Shown: positions 10,176-20,180, numbered from the stretch's first letter. The stretch is DNA of 64,000 bases from Mycolicibacterium insubricum (GCF_010731615.1 NZ_AP022618.1:3410001-3474000), one strand, 5' to 3'. The notes: generated by a model not told the origin, from the letters alone. Translations and numbers: made by a program.

Positions 10176-11840
10176 ATGCACGCCATGGCCATCCTGGCGG
10201 CGATCATCGTCATCCTCACCCTGGTGGCGATGGCAAGCGGCCGGGTCCAGCCGGTGCTCGCGTTGATCACCGGGCTGGTGGTCGCCGGGCTGGTCGGGAT
10301 CGCCACGCCCACCGAGCTGTTCGGCGGGCTGAGCAACGGCGGCGTGATCACGATCGCGGCAATGCTGGTGATCGCCAAGGGCGTACTGCACACCGGGGTG
10401 ATCTCCCGGGTCACCTACCGGCTGCTCAACGGGGTGGACAGCTCCCGGCACGCGCTGCTGCGGCTCATCCCACCGGTCGGAACCATTTCGGCGCTGATCA
10501 ACACCACCCCGATCGTGGCGATGCTGATCCCGGCGACCCGGGAACTGGAGCAGCAGTCCGGGGTGCCGGCCCGCAGCGTGCTGTTGCCGATCGCGCACGC
10601 CACCACCCTGGCCGGGTCGGCGACGCTGATCGGCACCAGTTCCAACCTGCTGATCGCCGGGCTGGCCGCCCCCCAGGTGCACATGTCGATGTTCTCCTTC
10701 GCGCCGATCGCGGTCCCGGTGGCGCTGGTCGGCTGGGTGGTGCTGGTGGTCACCAGCCGCCCGATGCTGCGCGGCACCCCGCACCGCCACCAGCCCGAGC
10801 TGTCCTGGCGCGCGGAGATCCCGATCGCCTCCGGCGCCATCGCCGTCGGCCACACCGCGGCCGAGGTGGGCGTGTCCACCACCCCGGAGTTCGAACTCGT
10901 CGAGGTGCAGCGCTGGGGCCGCAGCATCCCCGACAACGAGGTGCTGGAGAGCGGCGACGTGCTGGTCTACCGGGCCAGCGAGTCCGGTGTACGGATGTTG
11001 TGGGCCAGTCCGCGCTTCGGCCAGTCACCGCAGCACCTCTACATGGTGTCGATCGCCACCGACGAGCAGGCCACCATCCGCGACCTCGAGGAGGACGAGG
11101 ACGTCGAGGTGATCGCCGCCGAGACCGACGAGCTGCTGCGCGACACGCCGGCACGCCCCGGGGAGATGTGCATGGTGACCGCCCGCTCGGTCGACGTGCT
11201 GGAGAACCATCCGCTGGTCGGCCTGTGGCAGAAGGTGTCCGACAAGGCACCCGAAACCGGCAAGACCTGGGTGGCGTTGAGCATCCTGGCGGCGGTCATC
11301 GTCGCGGGGTCGATGGGCCTGGCCCCCATCGAACTGGCCGCGACCACCGGCGCGGCCCTGATGGTGATCACCCGGGTGCTGACGCCCCGATCCGCGGTTC
11401 GGGCCCTGAACTGGCAAATCCTGACGATCATCGCGGGCTCGGTCGGGCTCGGGGTGATCGTCGTCAAGAGCGGACTGGGCAACTACATCAGCGACGGGTT
11501 GCTGGCCATCGGACAGGGCAATATCGCCGTGGAGGTGGCCGCGATTGCGATCGCCACCACCGTGCTGACCAATTTCGTCACCAACGCCGCCGCGGCGGCC
11601 ATCCTGACCCCGATGGCCCTGGTGGTCGCCGACAAGATGCAGATGGACCCGGTCATGCTGCTGGCCCTGATCGGAACCTGCATCTCGTTCACCTTCCTCA
11701 ACCCCTACAGCCACCAGTCCAACCTGATGGTGCTCAAACCCGGTCGCTACACCAACGGGACGTTTTTCCGGTTCGGTCTGCCGCTGACCGTGGTGTGCCT
11801 GGCGACGGTGATCGGCATCGGATACCTATTACTGTCCTGA
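10176..11840 (+). CDS. SLC13/DASS-family anion transporter with central RCK_C-like soluble domain
   Basis: This 554-residue membrane protein has two transmembrane halves, each with an Asn/Thr-rich signature: SALINTTPIVAMLIPAT and LAGSATLIGTSSNLLIAG in the first, NFVTNAAAAAILTP and NPYSHQSNLMV in the second. These are hallmarks of Na+- or H+-coupled dicarboxylate/sulfate transporters (SLC13, CitMHS-like). Between them, about residues 200-340, is a soluble acidic segment (VQRWGRSIPDNEVLESGDVLVYRA) resembling one TrkA-C/RCK_C ligand-binding module with a decayed neighbour. The substrate could be sulfate, a dicarboxylate or another anion. ATG 10185 is an equally possible start, as neither has a strong ribosome-binding site. 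It is divergent from the SBP-sensor kinase. Confidence 0.82.
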   Translation: MHAMAILAAIIVILTLVAMASGRVQPVLALITGLVVAGLVGIATPTELFGGLSNGGVITIAAMLVIAKGVLHTGVISRVTYRLLNGVDSSRHALLRLIPPVGTISALINTTPIVAMLIPATRELEQQSGVPARSVLLPIAHATTLAGSATLIGTSSNLLIAGLAAPQVHMSMFSFAPIAVPVALVGWVVLVVTSRPMLRGTPHRHQPELSWRAEIPIASGAIAVGHTAAEVGVSTTPEFELVEVQRWGRSIPDNEVLESGDVLVYRASESGVRMLWASPRFGQSPQHLYMVSIATDEQATIRDLEEDEDVEVIAAETDELLRDTPARPGEMCMVTARSVDVLENHPLVGLWQKVSDKAPETGKTWVALSILAAVIVAGSMGLAPIELAATTGAALMVITRVLTPRSAVRALNWQILTIIAGSVGLGVIVVKSGLGNYISDGLLAIGQGNIAVEVAAIAIATTVLTNFVTNAAAAAILTPMALVVADKMQMDPVMLLALIGTCISFTFLNPYSHQSNLMVLKPGRYTNGTFFRFGLPLTVVCLATVIGIGYLLLS

Positions 11841-11898
11841 CCTGCGGTTTCGCGTCGCCGGTTCGTCGCTGTCCGGCGAGCTGTGCGAGGATGCCCTA

Positions 11899-12546
11899 AT
11901 GCTTTCTCGCCTGTCTCTCAGCGGCCTGCTCGCCGCCGCCGTACTGACCCCGCTGTCCGTGGCGGCCGCCCCGGCCGCAATCGCCGACGACTGCCCCCGC
12001 GCCGAGCTGGTGTTCGCCCGCGGTACCGCCGAAGCCCCCGGACTGGGCCTCGTCGGCGACGCGCTGGCCGCCGCACTGACCAACAAGGTTTCCGGCATGG
12101 GCACCTACGCGGTGAACTATCCGGCTAGCTACAACTTCCTGAACACCCAGAACGGCGCCAACGACGCCGCCGCGCACATCGCGTGGATGGCGGATAACTG
12201 CCCGAACACCAAGATCGTGCTGGGCGGCTATTCGCAGGGCGCCGCCGCGATGTCGATGCTGGCCGGGGTTCCGCCGGTGGGTGAGCGGATCGGCATGTTC
12301 GGTTCGGCCCCGGCACTGGCGCCGGATCTGGCCAACAACGTCGCCGCGGTGGCGGTGTTCGGCAACCCGGGCCGTCGCTTCGGTGAGCCGCTGTCGTCCA
12401 ACGGTCAGTTCGCCGGCCGCACCATCGACCTGTGCAGCCCGGGTGACCCGATCTGCTCCGACGGCCGGGACCGCTCGGCGCACAGCAACTACGAGCAGTC
12501 GCCGTACCCGCAGCAGGCCGCCAGCTTCATCGCCGCTCGCGTCTGA
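11899..12546 (+). CDS. Secreted cutinase-family serine esterase
   Basis: This is a 215-residue exported alpha/beta hydrolase of the cutinase/CULP family, which hydrolyses lipid or polyester esters outside the cell. A Sec signal peptide (about 1-29, cleavage near AIA|DDC) precedes the mature domain. The nucleophile elbow is GGYSQGA with Ser112; Asp183 in SPGDPICSDG and His195 in SAHSNYE complete the catalytic triad. Cys32/Cys101 and Cys179/Cys186 can form the two conserved disulfides. ATG 11899 is the first start after the upstream gene. It stands alone, 121 bp before the mmpL gene, with an IdeR-like box in between, and is probably not co-transcribed with it. Confidence 0.93.
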   Translation: MLSRLSLSGLLAAAVLTPLSVAAAPAAIADDCPRAELVFARGTAEAPGLGLVGDALAAALTNKVSGMGTYAVNYPASYNFLNTQNGANDAAAHIAWMADNCPNTKIVLGGYSQGAAAMSMLAGVPPVGERIGMFGSAPALAPDLANNVAAVAVFGNPGRRFGEPLSSNGQFAGRTIDLCSPGDPICSDGRDRSAHSNYEQSPYPQQAASFIAARV

Positions 12547-12595
12547 TCCGGTCTGCCCGTCCCGCCGACGACGGCGGAACCACCGGCGCGCCGGG

Positions 12596-12614
12596 GTAGG
12601 TTAGGCTCTCGTAA
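12596..12614 (+). promoter_or_regulatory. IdeR (iron) box candidate upstream of mmpL
   Basis: GTAGGTTAGGCTCTCGTAA matches the mycobacterial IdeR consensus TWAGGTWAGSCTWACCTWA at 15 of 19 positions, with the whole left arm and centre intact except the first base. It lies 54 bp before the GTG start, with TAGATAGACT, a possible -10 region, just downstream. IdeR-Fe2+ would then repress this gene under iron sufficiency. The match was counted by hand. Confidence 0.55.
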
Positions 12615-12667
12615 CGACCTCTAGATAGACTAGATACCTGCCGCGGGAGGAAGGAGCGCCGACGCCC

Positions 12668-15553
12668 GTGTCGGAGGCACCCCCGGCCGTTGACCAAGCG
12701 GCGCAGACCAATACGCACCGCGGCATCGGACGATTCCTGCGCCGCTACGCGGTGTTCGTCGTGCTCGCCTGGATCGGGTTGATCGCGGTCCTGTCCACCA
12801 CCGTTCCGCAGCTCGAAGTGGTCGGCGAAATGCGTTCGGTGTCGATGAGCCCGGACAACGCCCCGTCGATGATCGCGATGAAGCGCATCGGCGTGGACTT
12901 CGACGAGTTCAAGTCCGACGCCTCGGCGATGATCGTGCTGGAAAGCAAGGACCCGCTCGGCGACGCCGCGCACCGCTACTACGACGAGATGGTCGCCCGG
13001 CTGCGCGCCGACACCGCCCACGTCGAGCACGTGCAGGACTTCTGGGGCGACCCGATTACCGCGGCCGGCGCCCAGAGCAACGACGGCCTGGCCACCTACG
13101 TGCAGGTGTATCTCAAGGGCAACATGGGTGAGGCCCTGGCCAACGAGTCCACCCACGCCGTCCAGGATCTGGTGCGCGATCTGCCCCGGCCCGACGGCCT
13201 CGACGTCTACGTGACCGGGGTGACGGCGCTGGCCGCCGACCAGCAGGTCGCCGGCACCAAGAGCGTGCGGATCATCGAGTTCACCACCTTCGGGGTGATC
13301 ATCGGCATGCTGCTGTGGGTATACCGCTCGATTACCAGCGTGCTGGTGATGCTGTTCATGGTGATGCTGCTGTTGGCGGCTGCGCGCGGTGTCGTCGCCT
13401 TCCTGGGCTACCACGATCTGATCGGGCTCTCCACGTTCGCCACCCAACTGCTGGTGACGCTGGCCATCGCCGCGTCCACCGACTACGCGATCTTCTTCAT
13501 CGGGCGCTATCAGGAGGCGCGGTCGGCCGGCGAGGACAAGGAGTCGGCCTACTACACGATGTTCCACGGCACCGCACACGTGGTGTTGGGCTCGGGTATG
13601 ACGATCGCCGGCGCACTGTTCTGCCTGCACTTCACCAATCTCCCGTACTTCCAGACCCTCGGCATCCCCATCTCGGTCGGGATGACGGTGGCCGTGCTGG
13701 CCGCGCTGACCCTGGGGCCGGCCATCATCAGCATCGCCACCCGGTTCGGCAAGCTGCTGGAACCGCGGCGCGCCATGCGGATCCGGGAGTGGCGCCGCCT
13801 GGGTGCGGTGGTGGTGCGCTGGCCGGGCGCGGTGCTGCTGGCCACCATCGCGCTGTCACTGGTCGGCCTGCTGACCCTGCCCGGGTACCGGACCAACTAC
13901 AACGACCGCAACTACCTGCCGAAGTCGTTGCCCGCCAACGAGGGATTCGCCGCGGCGGACCGGCATTTCTCCCCCGCCCGGATGAACCCGGAGATCCTGC
14001 TGATCGAGACCGATCACGACCTGCGCAATTCGGCGGACTTCCTGGTGCTGGAGAAGGTGGCCCGCACCGTGTTCCGGGTGCCGGGCATCGGCAGCGTGCA
14101 GGCGATCAGCCGGCCCGACGGCAAACCCATTGATTTCACCACTCTTCCGGCGATGATCAGCCGCAGCGGCGTGATGTCGGAGATGAACCGCAGCTATCAG
14201 GAGAAGGGCCTGGCGGACATGCTCACCCAGGCCCAGGACATGCAGACGACCATCGACACGATGGAGTCGATGGTGAAGCTGATGGGCGAGATGATCGGCA
14301 CCATGAACTCCATGGTGACCAAGATGCACACCATGTTCGGTGACATCGACGATCTGCGGAATCACATCGCCGACTTCGAGGATTTCATCCGGCCGCTGCG
14401 CAACTATCTGCAGTGGGAGCCGCACTGCTACAACATCCCGATGTGCTGGTCGATCCGGTCGATCTTCGACGCGATCGACAAGATGGACCCGATGCTGGAC
14501 ACCTTCAATTCGATGATGTCCGACATGGACCGTCTGGTCATCCTGATGCCGCAGATGCTGGCGACGCTGCCGACGCAGATCGAGACCATGCGCTCGTCGA
14601 AAACCATGATGCTGCAGATGTATCAGGTGCAGAAGGGCATGCAGGATCAGGGCAACGCCATGTCCGACGGCCAGACGAAGATGGGTGACGCGTTCAACAA
14701 GGCGAAGAACGACGACTCGTTCTACGTGCCGCCGGAGATCTTCAACAACGCCGATTTCAAGCGCGGGATGAAGAGCTTCATCTCCCCCGACGGCAAGGCT
14801 GTGCGGTTCATCGTCTCCCACGACGCGGACCCGCTCACCGCCGATGGCATCAAGAACATCGATGCCATCAAGCAGGCCGCCCGCGAGGCGATGAAGGGCA
14901 CCCCGTGGGAGGGCTCGAAGATCTATCTGGCCGGTACCGCCTCGGCGTTCAAAGACATGCAGGAGGGCAACAACTACGACCTGCTGATCGCCGGAATCGC
15001 CGCGCTGAGCCTGATTTTCATCATCATGCTGATCATCACCCGCTCGGTGATCGCAGCGGCGGTGATCGTGGGCACGGTGCTGGTATCGCTGGGCTCGTCG
15101 TTCGGCCTGTCGATCCTGTTGTGGCAGCACATCATCGGCATCGAGTTGCACTTCATGGTGATGGCGATGGCGGTGATCGTGCTGCTCGCCGTGGGTGCGG
15201 ACTACAACCTGCTGCTGGTGGCCCGATTACGCGAGGAACTGCCCGCCGGTATCAACACCGCGATCATCCGGGCGATGGGCGGTTCCGGGTCGGTGGTCAC
15301 CTCGGCCGGGTTGGTGTTCGCGTTCACCATGATCTCCATGTCGGTGAGCGCGATGACGGTGGTGGCCCAGGTGGGCACCACCATCGGGCTGGGCCTGCTG
15401 TTCGACACCCTGGTCATCCGTGCGTTCATGACACCGTCCATCGCGGCGCTGATGGGACGCTGGTTCTGGTGGCCGCAACTGGTGCGGCCCCGTCCCAAGC
15501 CCTCTCCCTGGCCGGAGGTGCCGACCAGGGACGAGGAACCGGCCGGGGTTTAG
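12668..15553 (+). CDS. MmpL-family RND transporter (MmpL4/5-like)
   Basis: This 961-residue inner-membrane RND exporter is of the mycobacterial large-membrane-protein type. It has two repeats of membrane bundles with the proton-relay region [13 protein letters not shown] in the first and [17 protein letters not shown] in the second. The long periplasmic insert (about 490-680) is Met/Gln-rich coiled coil with a Cys pair in [12 protein letters not shown], which is characteristic of the MmpL4/MmpL5 subgroup that exports siderophores and drugs together with an MmpS partner. No MmpS gene is adjacent. GTG 12668 is preceded by a strong GGAGGAAGGAG at 12646-12656. The IdeR-like box upstream agrees with a siderophore-export role. 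Subgroup assignment is firmer than the substrate. Confidence 0.9.
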   Translation: MSEAPPAVDQAAQTNTHRGIGRFLRRYAVFVVLAWIGLIAVLSTTVPQLEVVGEMRSVSMSPDNAPSMIAMKRIGVDFDEFKSDASAMIVLESKDPLGDAAHRYYDEMVARLRADTAHVEHVQDFWGDPITAAGAQSNDGLATYVQVYLKGNMGEALANESTHAVQDLVRDLPRPDGLDVYVTGVTALAADQQVAGTKSVRIIEFTTFGVIIGMLLWVYRSITSVLVMLFMVMLLLAAARGVVAFLGYHDLIGLSTFATQLLVTLAIAASTDYAIFFIGRYQEARSAGEDKESAYYTMFHGTAHVVLGSGMTIAGALFCLHFTNLPYFQTLGIPISVGMTVAVLAALTLGPAIISIATRFGKLLEPRRAMRIREWRRLGAVVVRWPGAVLLATIALSLVGLLTLPGYRTNYNDRNYLPKSLPANEGFAAADRHFSPARMNPEILLIETDHDLRNSADFLVLEKVARTVFRVPGIGSVQAISRPDGKPIDFTTLPAMISRSGVMSEMNRSYQEKGLADMLTQAQDMQTTIDTMESMVKLMGEMIGTMNSMVTKMHTMFGDIDDLRNHIADFEDFIRPLRNYLQWEPHCYNIPMCWSIRSIFDAIDKMDPMLDTFNSMMSDMDRLVILMPQMLATLPTQIETMRSSKTMMLQMYQVQKGMQDQGNAMSDGQTKMGDAFNKAKNDDSFYVPPEIFNNADFKRGMKSFISPDGKAVRFIVSHDADPLTADGIKNIDAIKQAAREAMKGTPWEGSKIYLAGTASAFKDMQEGNNYDLLIAGIAALSLIFIIMLIITRSVIAAAVIVGTVLVSLGSSFGLSILLWQHIIGIELHFMVMAMAVIVLLAVGADYNLLLVARLREELPAGINTAIIRAMGGSGSVVTSAGLVFAFTMISMSVSAMTVVAQVGTTIGLGLLFDTLVIRAFMTPSIAALMGRWFWWPQLVRPRPKPSPWPEVPTRDEEPAGV

Positions 15554-15563
15554 CGGGTACGGG

Positions 15564-16601
15564 TCAGCACAGCTCCCGTAGCTGCTCGATGAGCGCGACC
15601 CGCTCGGCCGGGGTCCCGGCCAGCGGCACGACGTTGAGCACGGTCACGCCGGCCTCCCGGTAGGCCGCCACCCGCTCCTTGACGAAGCCGAGCGGCCCGA
15701 TCAGCGACACGTCGCGGACCAGATCGTCGGGCACCGCCTGCGCCGCGGCCTCCTTCTCCCCGGCCAGGTACAGCTCCTGGATGCGGTCGGCCGCCGCACC
15801 GTAGCCGTACCGGGTGGCCAGGTCGTGGTAGAAGTTCTTGCCGCGCGCACCCATGCCGCCGATGTAGAGCGCCAGGTGCGGTTTGATGAGTTCGCGCAGC
15901 GGCTCAACGTCCTCGCCGATGGCCAGGGCCGGCCCGGCGTAGACGTCCAGCGGTCCGAGTGCCGGGTCCCGTTTGGCGGTACCCGCGGCGAGCGCGTCGC
16001 CCCAGACGTCGCCCGCGCGCTCGGGCAGGTAGAAGATCGGCTGCCAGCCCTCGGCGATCTCCGCGGCGAGTTCGACGTTCTTGGGCCCGAGGGCGGCCAG
16101 CAGCACCGGAATGCGTTCCCGCACCGGCTGATTGATCAGCTTGAGCGGCTTGCCCAGGCCGGTGCCCCGGTCGGCCGGCAGCGGGATGGTGTAGTAGCGG
16201 CCGTCGTATTCCAGCGGTTCGCGCCGCCACACCCGCCGGCAGATGTCGACGACCTCGCGGGTGCGCCCGATCGGCGCGTCATACGGCACGCCGTGGAACC
16301 CTTCGATCACCTGCGGGCCGGACGCGCCCAGCCCCAGGATGTAGCGGCCGTCGGAAACGTAGTCCAGGCCGGCGGCCGTCATGGCGGTCAGCGTGGGGGT
16401 GCGGGTGTAGAGCTGCAGGATTCCCGAGGCCAGTTGCACCCGTTCGGTTTTCGCGGCCAGGTAGCCCAGCGCGCTGACCGCGTCGAAGGAGTATGCCTCG
16501 GGGACGAAGACGACGTCGAGGCCGGCGCGTTCCAGGTCGGCGACCTCGGCGGCAACCTCCTTGAATCCGCCCGCGTAGTTGATGCCCAGGCCGATTCGCA
16601 T
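15564..16601 (-). CDS. LLM-class (luciferase-like) F420-dependent oxidoreductase
   Basis: This is a 345-residue TIM-barrel flavin/F420 oxidoreductase. It opens with MRIGLGINYAGGF and contains LERAGLDVVFVPEAYSFDA, YLAAKTERVQLASGI, TAMTAAGLDYVSDGRYILGLGASGPQV and EGFHGVPYD, all typical of mycobacterial F420-dependent family members. The substrate is unknown; paralogues act on sugars, alcohols or hydride-transfer targets. ATG 16601 gives the canonical N-terminus. It converges on mmpL (10 bp between stops) and lies 29 bp downstream of the PepSY gene, so it may share that transcript. Confidence 0.87.
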   Translation of the reverse strand: MRIGLGINYAGGFKEVAAEVADLERAGLDVVFVPEAYSFDAVSALGYLAAKTERVQLASGILQLYTRTPTLTAMTAAGLDYVSDGRYILGLGASGPQVIEGFHGVPYDAPIGRTREVVDICRRVWRREPLEYDGRYYTIPLPADRGTGLGKPLKLINQPVRERIPVLLAALGPKNVELAAEIAEGWQPIFYLPERAGDVWGDALAAGTAKRDPALGPLDVYAGPALAIGEDVEPLRELIKPHLALYIGGMGARGKNFYHDLATRYGYGAAADRIQELYLAGEKEAAAQAVPDDLVRDVSLIGPLGFVKERVAAYREAGVTVLNVVPLAGTPAERVALIEQLRELC

Positions 16602-16630
16602 ATCAGCTCTCCCTCTGTTGTGCGGCGAGG

Positions 16631-18073
16631 CTATCGAGTGGCGGTCGGGATGTCCAGACGCACGCCGCGGCGGCGCCGGTATTGACCGATCAGCACGTCG
16701 ACGGCCAGGAACGCGGCCAGGCTAATGCCCAACAGCGGGATGAACCAGCCGATCCCCGCCGCCACCAGGAGCGTCGCGACCGCCGGTGCGGACCCCATCG
16801 CGGCCAGCGCCCCGCGTCCGGGCGGGCGGCCGAATCCGCAGCGGGTGGGCCGGCGCTGCCACCACATCCGGTAGCCGTACACGATCAGCACCACCAGGGC
16901 TACGGCCAGTGCGAGCAGCACCACCTGGTTGGCCAGGCCGAACAAGGTGCCCATGTGCAGTTGGATACCCCACGCCGACAGCTTCGCGGCCAACGGCCAG
17001 TCGGCGAACCACGAGACGTCGGTGAGAGTCCCGGTGGCGCCGTCGACGGCGACGGCGTTGTTCGACAGCACCCAGGGCTGACGGGTCTGGGCGACCGTGA
17101 ACGCCGTCGTCGCCTCGGCCGGGATCCCGATCTGCACCGGGCCGTCGAGCCCCGCGTCTCGCGCCGCCGCCAACACCCGGTCCAGGTCGGCGATCGGCGT
17201 TCCCGACGGTGCGACCGCCGGCGCGGCGGTCATCGGGTGATGGTGTCCGGCGTGCTCACCGGCCATCGGAGTGGACCCGCCGGGGACCAGCTCGGTGCTG
17301 ACCGACGGCGTGGTCCACGACAGCGCGGCGCGCAGTTTATCGACGTTGGCTCCGGCGTAGGTCGACCAGGTCAACCCGGTGGCCGACAGGAACAGCAGGC
17401 CCACGGCGATCCAGATGCCGACGACGCCGTGGCGGTTCAGCGTGCGCCGTCGGCCCTTGGCTGTACGTTCCACGGTGAGTAGCCGGGCCCGCGCGGAACC
17501 TTGAGCCCGCATCCGCCGGTACCGCCGGATCCACATCCACAGGCCGCCGAGGGCGATCACCCACAGCCAGGAGGCGGCCAGTTCGCTGTAGAGCCGGCCG
17601 GGTTCCCCAAGGTGCAGGCTACGGTGCAGATTGTCCAGCCAGGTCCGCACCGGTAGTGCGCCACTGCTGCCGTAGACGGTCAGCTCACCGGTTGAGGCGC
17701 CGGTGACCGGGTCGATGAACACCGCCCGGGTCTCCGACTCCCCCAGCATCGGGTCGGTGAACATCACCCGGGTGGTGTCCGACGGGCGCTCGGCGGGGCG
17801 CACGGCCGACACCACCAGATCCGGCCGCACATCCTGGGCGGCGCGTACCTGATCGGCCAGCGGCAGGGCCGGGCCCCGGTTGGCGGTGTGCAACTGGTCG
17901 CGGTACATCCAGGATTCGATGCTGGGGGCCACCGCATACAGGCCGCCGGTGAGCGCGGCGATCAGCAGGAAGGGGCCGACCAGCAGGCCGGCGTAGAAGT
18001 GCAGCCGGACGACCAGGAAGCGGTGGCCGGTGCGGGCGAGCGGTTCGGCGCGGTCGGCTTCGACGGTCGACAA
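16631..18073 (-). CDS. PepSY-associated transmembrane protein
   Basis: This is a 480-residue membrane protein of the PepSY/PiuB type. Helices are visible near [78 protein letters not shown] and two near the C-terminus. The HxxxG-like first helix (RLHFYAGLL), the DNLHRSLHLG segment and WGIQLHMG are conserved in this family, whose members are linked to iron-siderophore reduction or metal uptake. A His-rich stretch (EHAGHHHP) sits in the large loop and could bind metal. I chose TTG 18073 because AAGAGAGG precedes it by about 6 nt. The role is inferred from the family only. Confidence 0.82.
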   Translation of the reverse strand: MSTVEADRAEPLARTGHRFLVVRLHFYAGLLVGPFLLIAALTGGLYAVAPSIESWMYRDQLHTANRGPALPLADQVRAAQDVRPDLVVSAVRPAERPSDTTRVMFTDPMLGESETRAVFIDPVTGASTGELTVYGSSGALPVRTWLDNLHRSLHLGEPGRLYSELAASWLWVIALGGLWMWIRRYRRMRAQGSARARLLTVERTAKGRRRTLNRHGVVGIWIAVGLLFLSATGLTWSTYAGANVDKLRAALSWTTPSVSTELVPGGSTPMAGEHAGHHHPMTAAPAVAPSGTPIADLDRVLAAARDAGLDGPVQIGIPAEATTAFTVAQTRQPWVLSNNAVAVDGATGTLTDVSWFADWPLAAKLSAWGIQLHMGTLFGLANQVVLLALAVALVVLIVYGYRMWWQRRPTRCGFGRPPGRGALAAMGSAPAVATLLVAAGIGWFIPLLGISLAAFLAVDVLIGQYRRRRGVRLDIPTATR

Positions 18074-18231
18074 CCGGGCCTCTCTTCCGGGGGTGCGAAC
18101 CCGCCGGGCGGGCAGGCATTTCGCCTACCGTCGCATGCGCTCGGCGACCTGCGCAAACAGCGAGAAAACCCGGGTACGGCCGGGAACTTTTCGGCCGTTC
18201 GCTCCGACTAATAGGGGTTTTCCGACCGGTT

Positions 18232-19656
18232 TCAGCGGCCGAGCGCGGTTTCCAGTTCGGTCAGCGCAGCCTCGGTGTGCCCGATCAGCGTGTCGACGTC
18301 GGGCACCAGGTTGCGCCCGGCGACGTAGCCGAAGGACACCGTGTCCGCATAGGAGCAGATCGTGGCGTTGAGGCCGAAGCCGTCGAACACCGTGGAGACC
18401 GGGTACAGCGCGTCCAGGTGGGCGCCGTTGAAGTACATGTCCTGCGCCGGCCCGCGGACGTTGGAGATCGGCACGTTGTAGCCGGTGCGCCATTTCGGCG
18501 TCAGCGGGAGCATGGACAGCAGCAGGGTGGGGACCAGGTTCGGTGTGGTCAGCAGGACCGTGGCCGCCGAGCCCCGACGGGCCACCTGGTCTTTGGCCCA
18601 GGCCATGGCCCGGTGGACCAGGGTCAGCCGGGCCACCGGATCGGCCAGGTCGGTACCCAGCGGGCACTGTTGCAGGCCGAACATGTTGCCGGTGCCCGAT
18701 CCGGCGCTGCCGTCCCCGGCGCGCACGCTGATCGGGCAGAAACCGATCAGGGAGCTGGCGGGGAGCTCGTCGTGATCCTGCAGCCAACCGCGCAGCGCCC
18801 CGGAGACGACGGCGGTCAGCACGTCGTTGATGGTGACGGTGTCGGCGATGCCCTCCCGCGCCACCTGGGTGACGCTGCGGAATCGTGGCAGTGGCCAACT
18901 ACCGCCGGCGGCCGCGCGTTTGAATCCCAGGGCGTCGTTGAACCGGGTGAACGGCGCGCTCAGCGGTGCCGGGCTGATGCCCTCGGCTGCAGCGGCAAGG
19001 TAGTCGATGCCGCCGCCGATGAGGTTGCGCGCCAGCCCGATCGACGATCCGGCGGTCGAGGCGATCGCCGATAGCAGCGACAGCGGGTTCGGCGGGCCGC
19101 CCGCGGCCTCGGCCCTCGGTTCGGGCGCGTGCACGCCGGCGGAGTAGAAGGGTTTGACGTCGCGGGCGTCGGGGTCGGTGGTGAGACCGTCGGCGATCAT
19201 CTGCATCCCTTCCACCCCGTCGACCAGGGTGTGGTGCAGCTTGATGTAAAACGCGAACCGGCCGTCGGGCAGCCCGTCGATCAGATAGGCCATCCACAGC
19301 GGGCGGTGCCGGTCCAGCGGCAGGCTATGCAGGTCGGCGACCAGCTGCCACAGACCGGCTTCCCCGGACTCCGGCGGCAGCACCCGCCGCTGCACATGGC
19401 TGTACAGGTCGACGTCGACCTCCTGCCAGACCCAGCGGCCGAACGTGCCCGCCCCGATGTGCGGGCGCTTGCTGAGCCGGGGATCGACGCCGCCGAGGTG
19501 GAGCAGACCGTCGCGGAACAGGTCGTCGACGTAGTGGCAGTCGGAACCGGGCGGCGGGGTGAAGATGAGCAGCGCGGCGACGTGCATCGGGTTGGTGAGC
19601 ACGTCTCCGGTCATCATCGCCGCGTCCAGCGCGGCCATCGGTCGCTCGGTGGCCAT
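18232..19656 (-). CDS. WS/DGAT-type O-acyltransferase (wax ester/triacylglycerol synthase)
   Basis: This 474-residue acyltransferase belongs to the bacterial WS/DGAT family that acylates diacylglycerol or fatty alcohols, making storage lipid. The catalytic HHxxxDG motif is HHTLVDG at residues 141-147. The C-terminal half has TINDVLTAVVSGALRGWL, FCPISVRAGDGSAGSGTGN and NVRGPAQDMYFNGA, all family landmarks (PLW and ND motifs included). The N-terminus is slightly divergent from the usual LSGLD opening (MAALDAAMM). ATG 19656 was chosen because upstream codons run through the low-complexity promoter region of cspA. It stands alone. Confidence 0.9.
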   Translation of the reverse strand: MATERPMAALDAAMMTGDVLTNPMHVAALLIFTPPPGSDCHYVDDLFRDGLLHLGGVDPRLSKRPHIGAGTFGRWVWQEVDVDLYSHVQRRVLPPESGEAGLWQLVADLHSLPLDRHRPLWMAYLIDGLPDGRFAFYIKLHHTLVDGVEGMQMIADGLTTDPDARDVKPFYSAGVHAPEPRAEAAGGPPNPLSLLSAIASTAGSSIGLARNLIGGGIDYLAAAAEGISPAPLSAPFTRFNDALGFKRAAAGGSWPLPRFRSVTQVAREGIADTVTINDVLTAVVSGALRGWLQDHDELPASSLIGFCPISVRAGDGSAGSGTGNMFGLQQCPLGTDLADPVARLTLVHRAMAWAKDQVARRGSAATVLLTTPNLVPTLLLSMLPLTPKWRTGYNVPISNVRGPAQDMYFNGAHLDALYPVSTVFDGFGLNATICSYADTVSFGYVAGRNLVPDVDTLIGHTEAALTELETALGR

Positions 19657-19900
19657 CGACGGAGAGTAGTGCTTCCCGACCGGTCCCGACCGCACAACTC
19701 CGCAAACCCGGTGCGGAATTGCCCGTGGCCTCAGGGGCCGGATCCGGAAAATCGAATTTCCCGGGGTCGATGGGCGGTCGACCAGCCGCCGGCGGGATAC
19801 CGGGAATCGAACTTCGCCGAGTCTTTCTGGCGAATTCCGTGTTAGGGTGGGTACGCGCGCATTTTGGTTGTCGCGTTTTGAAATGAGAGAAGTAGATTCA

Positions 19901-20104
19901 ATGGCACAGGGTACTGTGAAATGGTTCAACGGCGAAAAGGGCTTCGGCTTCATCGCTCCGGACGGCGGCGCGGCTGACGTTTTCGTCCACTACTCCGAGA
20001 TCCAGGGCAGCGGATTCCGCACGCTCGAAGAGAACGCTCGGGTTCAGTTCGAGGTCGAGCAGGGCGCCAAAGGCCCGCAGGCCGTAGGCGTTTCGGCCAT
20101 CTGA
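19901..20104 (+). CDS. Cold shock protein, CspA family
   Basis: This 67-residue single cold-shock domain binds single-stranded nucleic acid and acts as an RNA chaperone. It starts [20 protein letters not shown], with RNP1 KGFGFI and RNP2 VFVHY intact, and ends [13 protein letters not shown] 19901 is the standard start; the frame upstream is merely open. The leader (from roughly 19855) is comparatively AT-rich, and TAGGGT at 19843-19848 could be a -10 element. A strong hairpin terminator lies 17 bp after the stop, suggesting a short, highly expressed monocistronic message. Confidence 0.95.
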   Translation: MAQGTVKWFNGEKGFGFIAPDGGAADVFVHYSEIQGSGFRTLEENARVQFEVEQGAKGPQAVGVSAI

Positions 20105-20120
20105 TCAAGACGCAAACTTC

Positions 20121-20160
20121 AGAACAGGGCTGGTGCGGTATGCACCAGCCCTGTTCTTTT
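20121..20160 (+). terminator. Intrinsic terminator of the cold shock gene
   Basis: AGAACAGGGCTGGTGC (20121-20136) pairs perfectly with its complement at 20142-20157 around a GGTAT loop, followed by TTT. This 16-bp uninterrupted stem with a short T run is an unusually clear intrinsic terminator for a mycobacterium-like genome. Confidence 0.85.
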
Positions 20161-20180
20161 CGTCTACCGGATCTGGCGAT

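Noticed and set aside
13856..15151. 431-codon minus-strand open frame inside the mmpL gene
   Set aside because: Antisense of a conserved transporter with His/Arg-rich random composition and no start signal.
18074..18231. Riboswitch in the leader of the PepSY gene, where small GC hairpins (for example AGGC-ATTTC-GCCT) occur
   Set aside because: The hairpins are short and match no riboswitch consensus I know.
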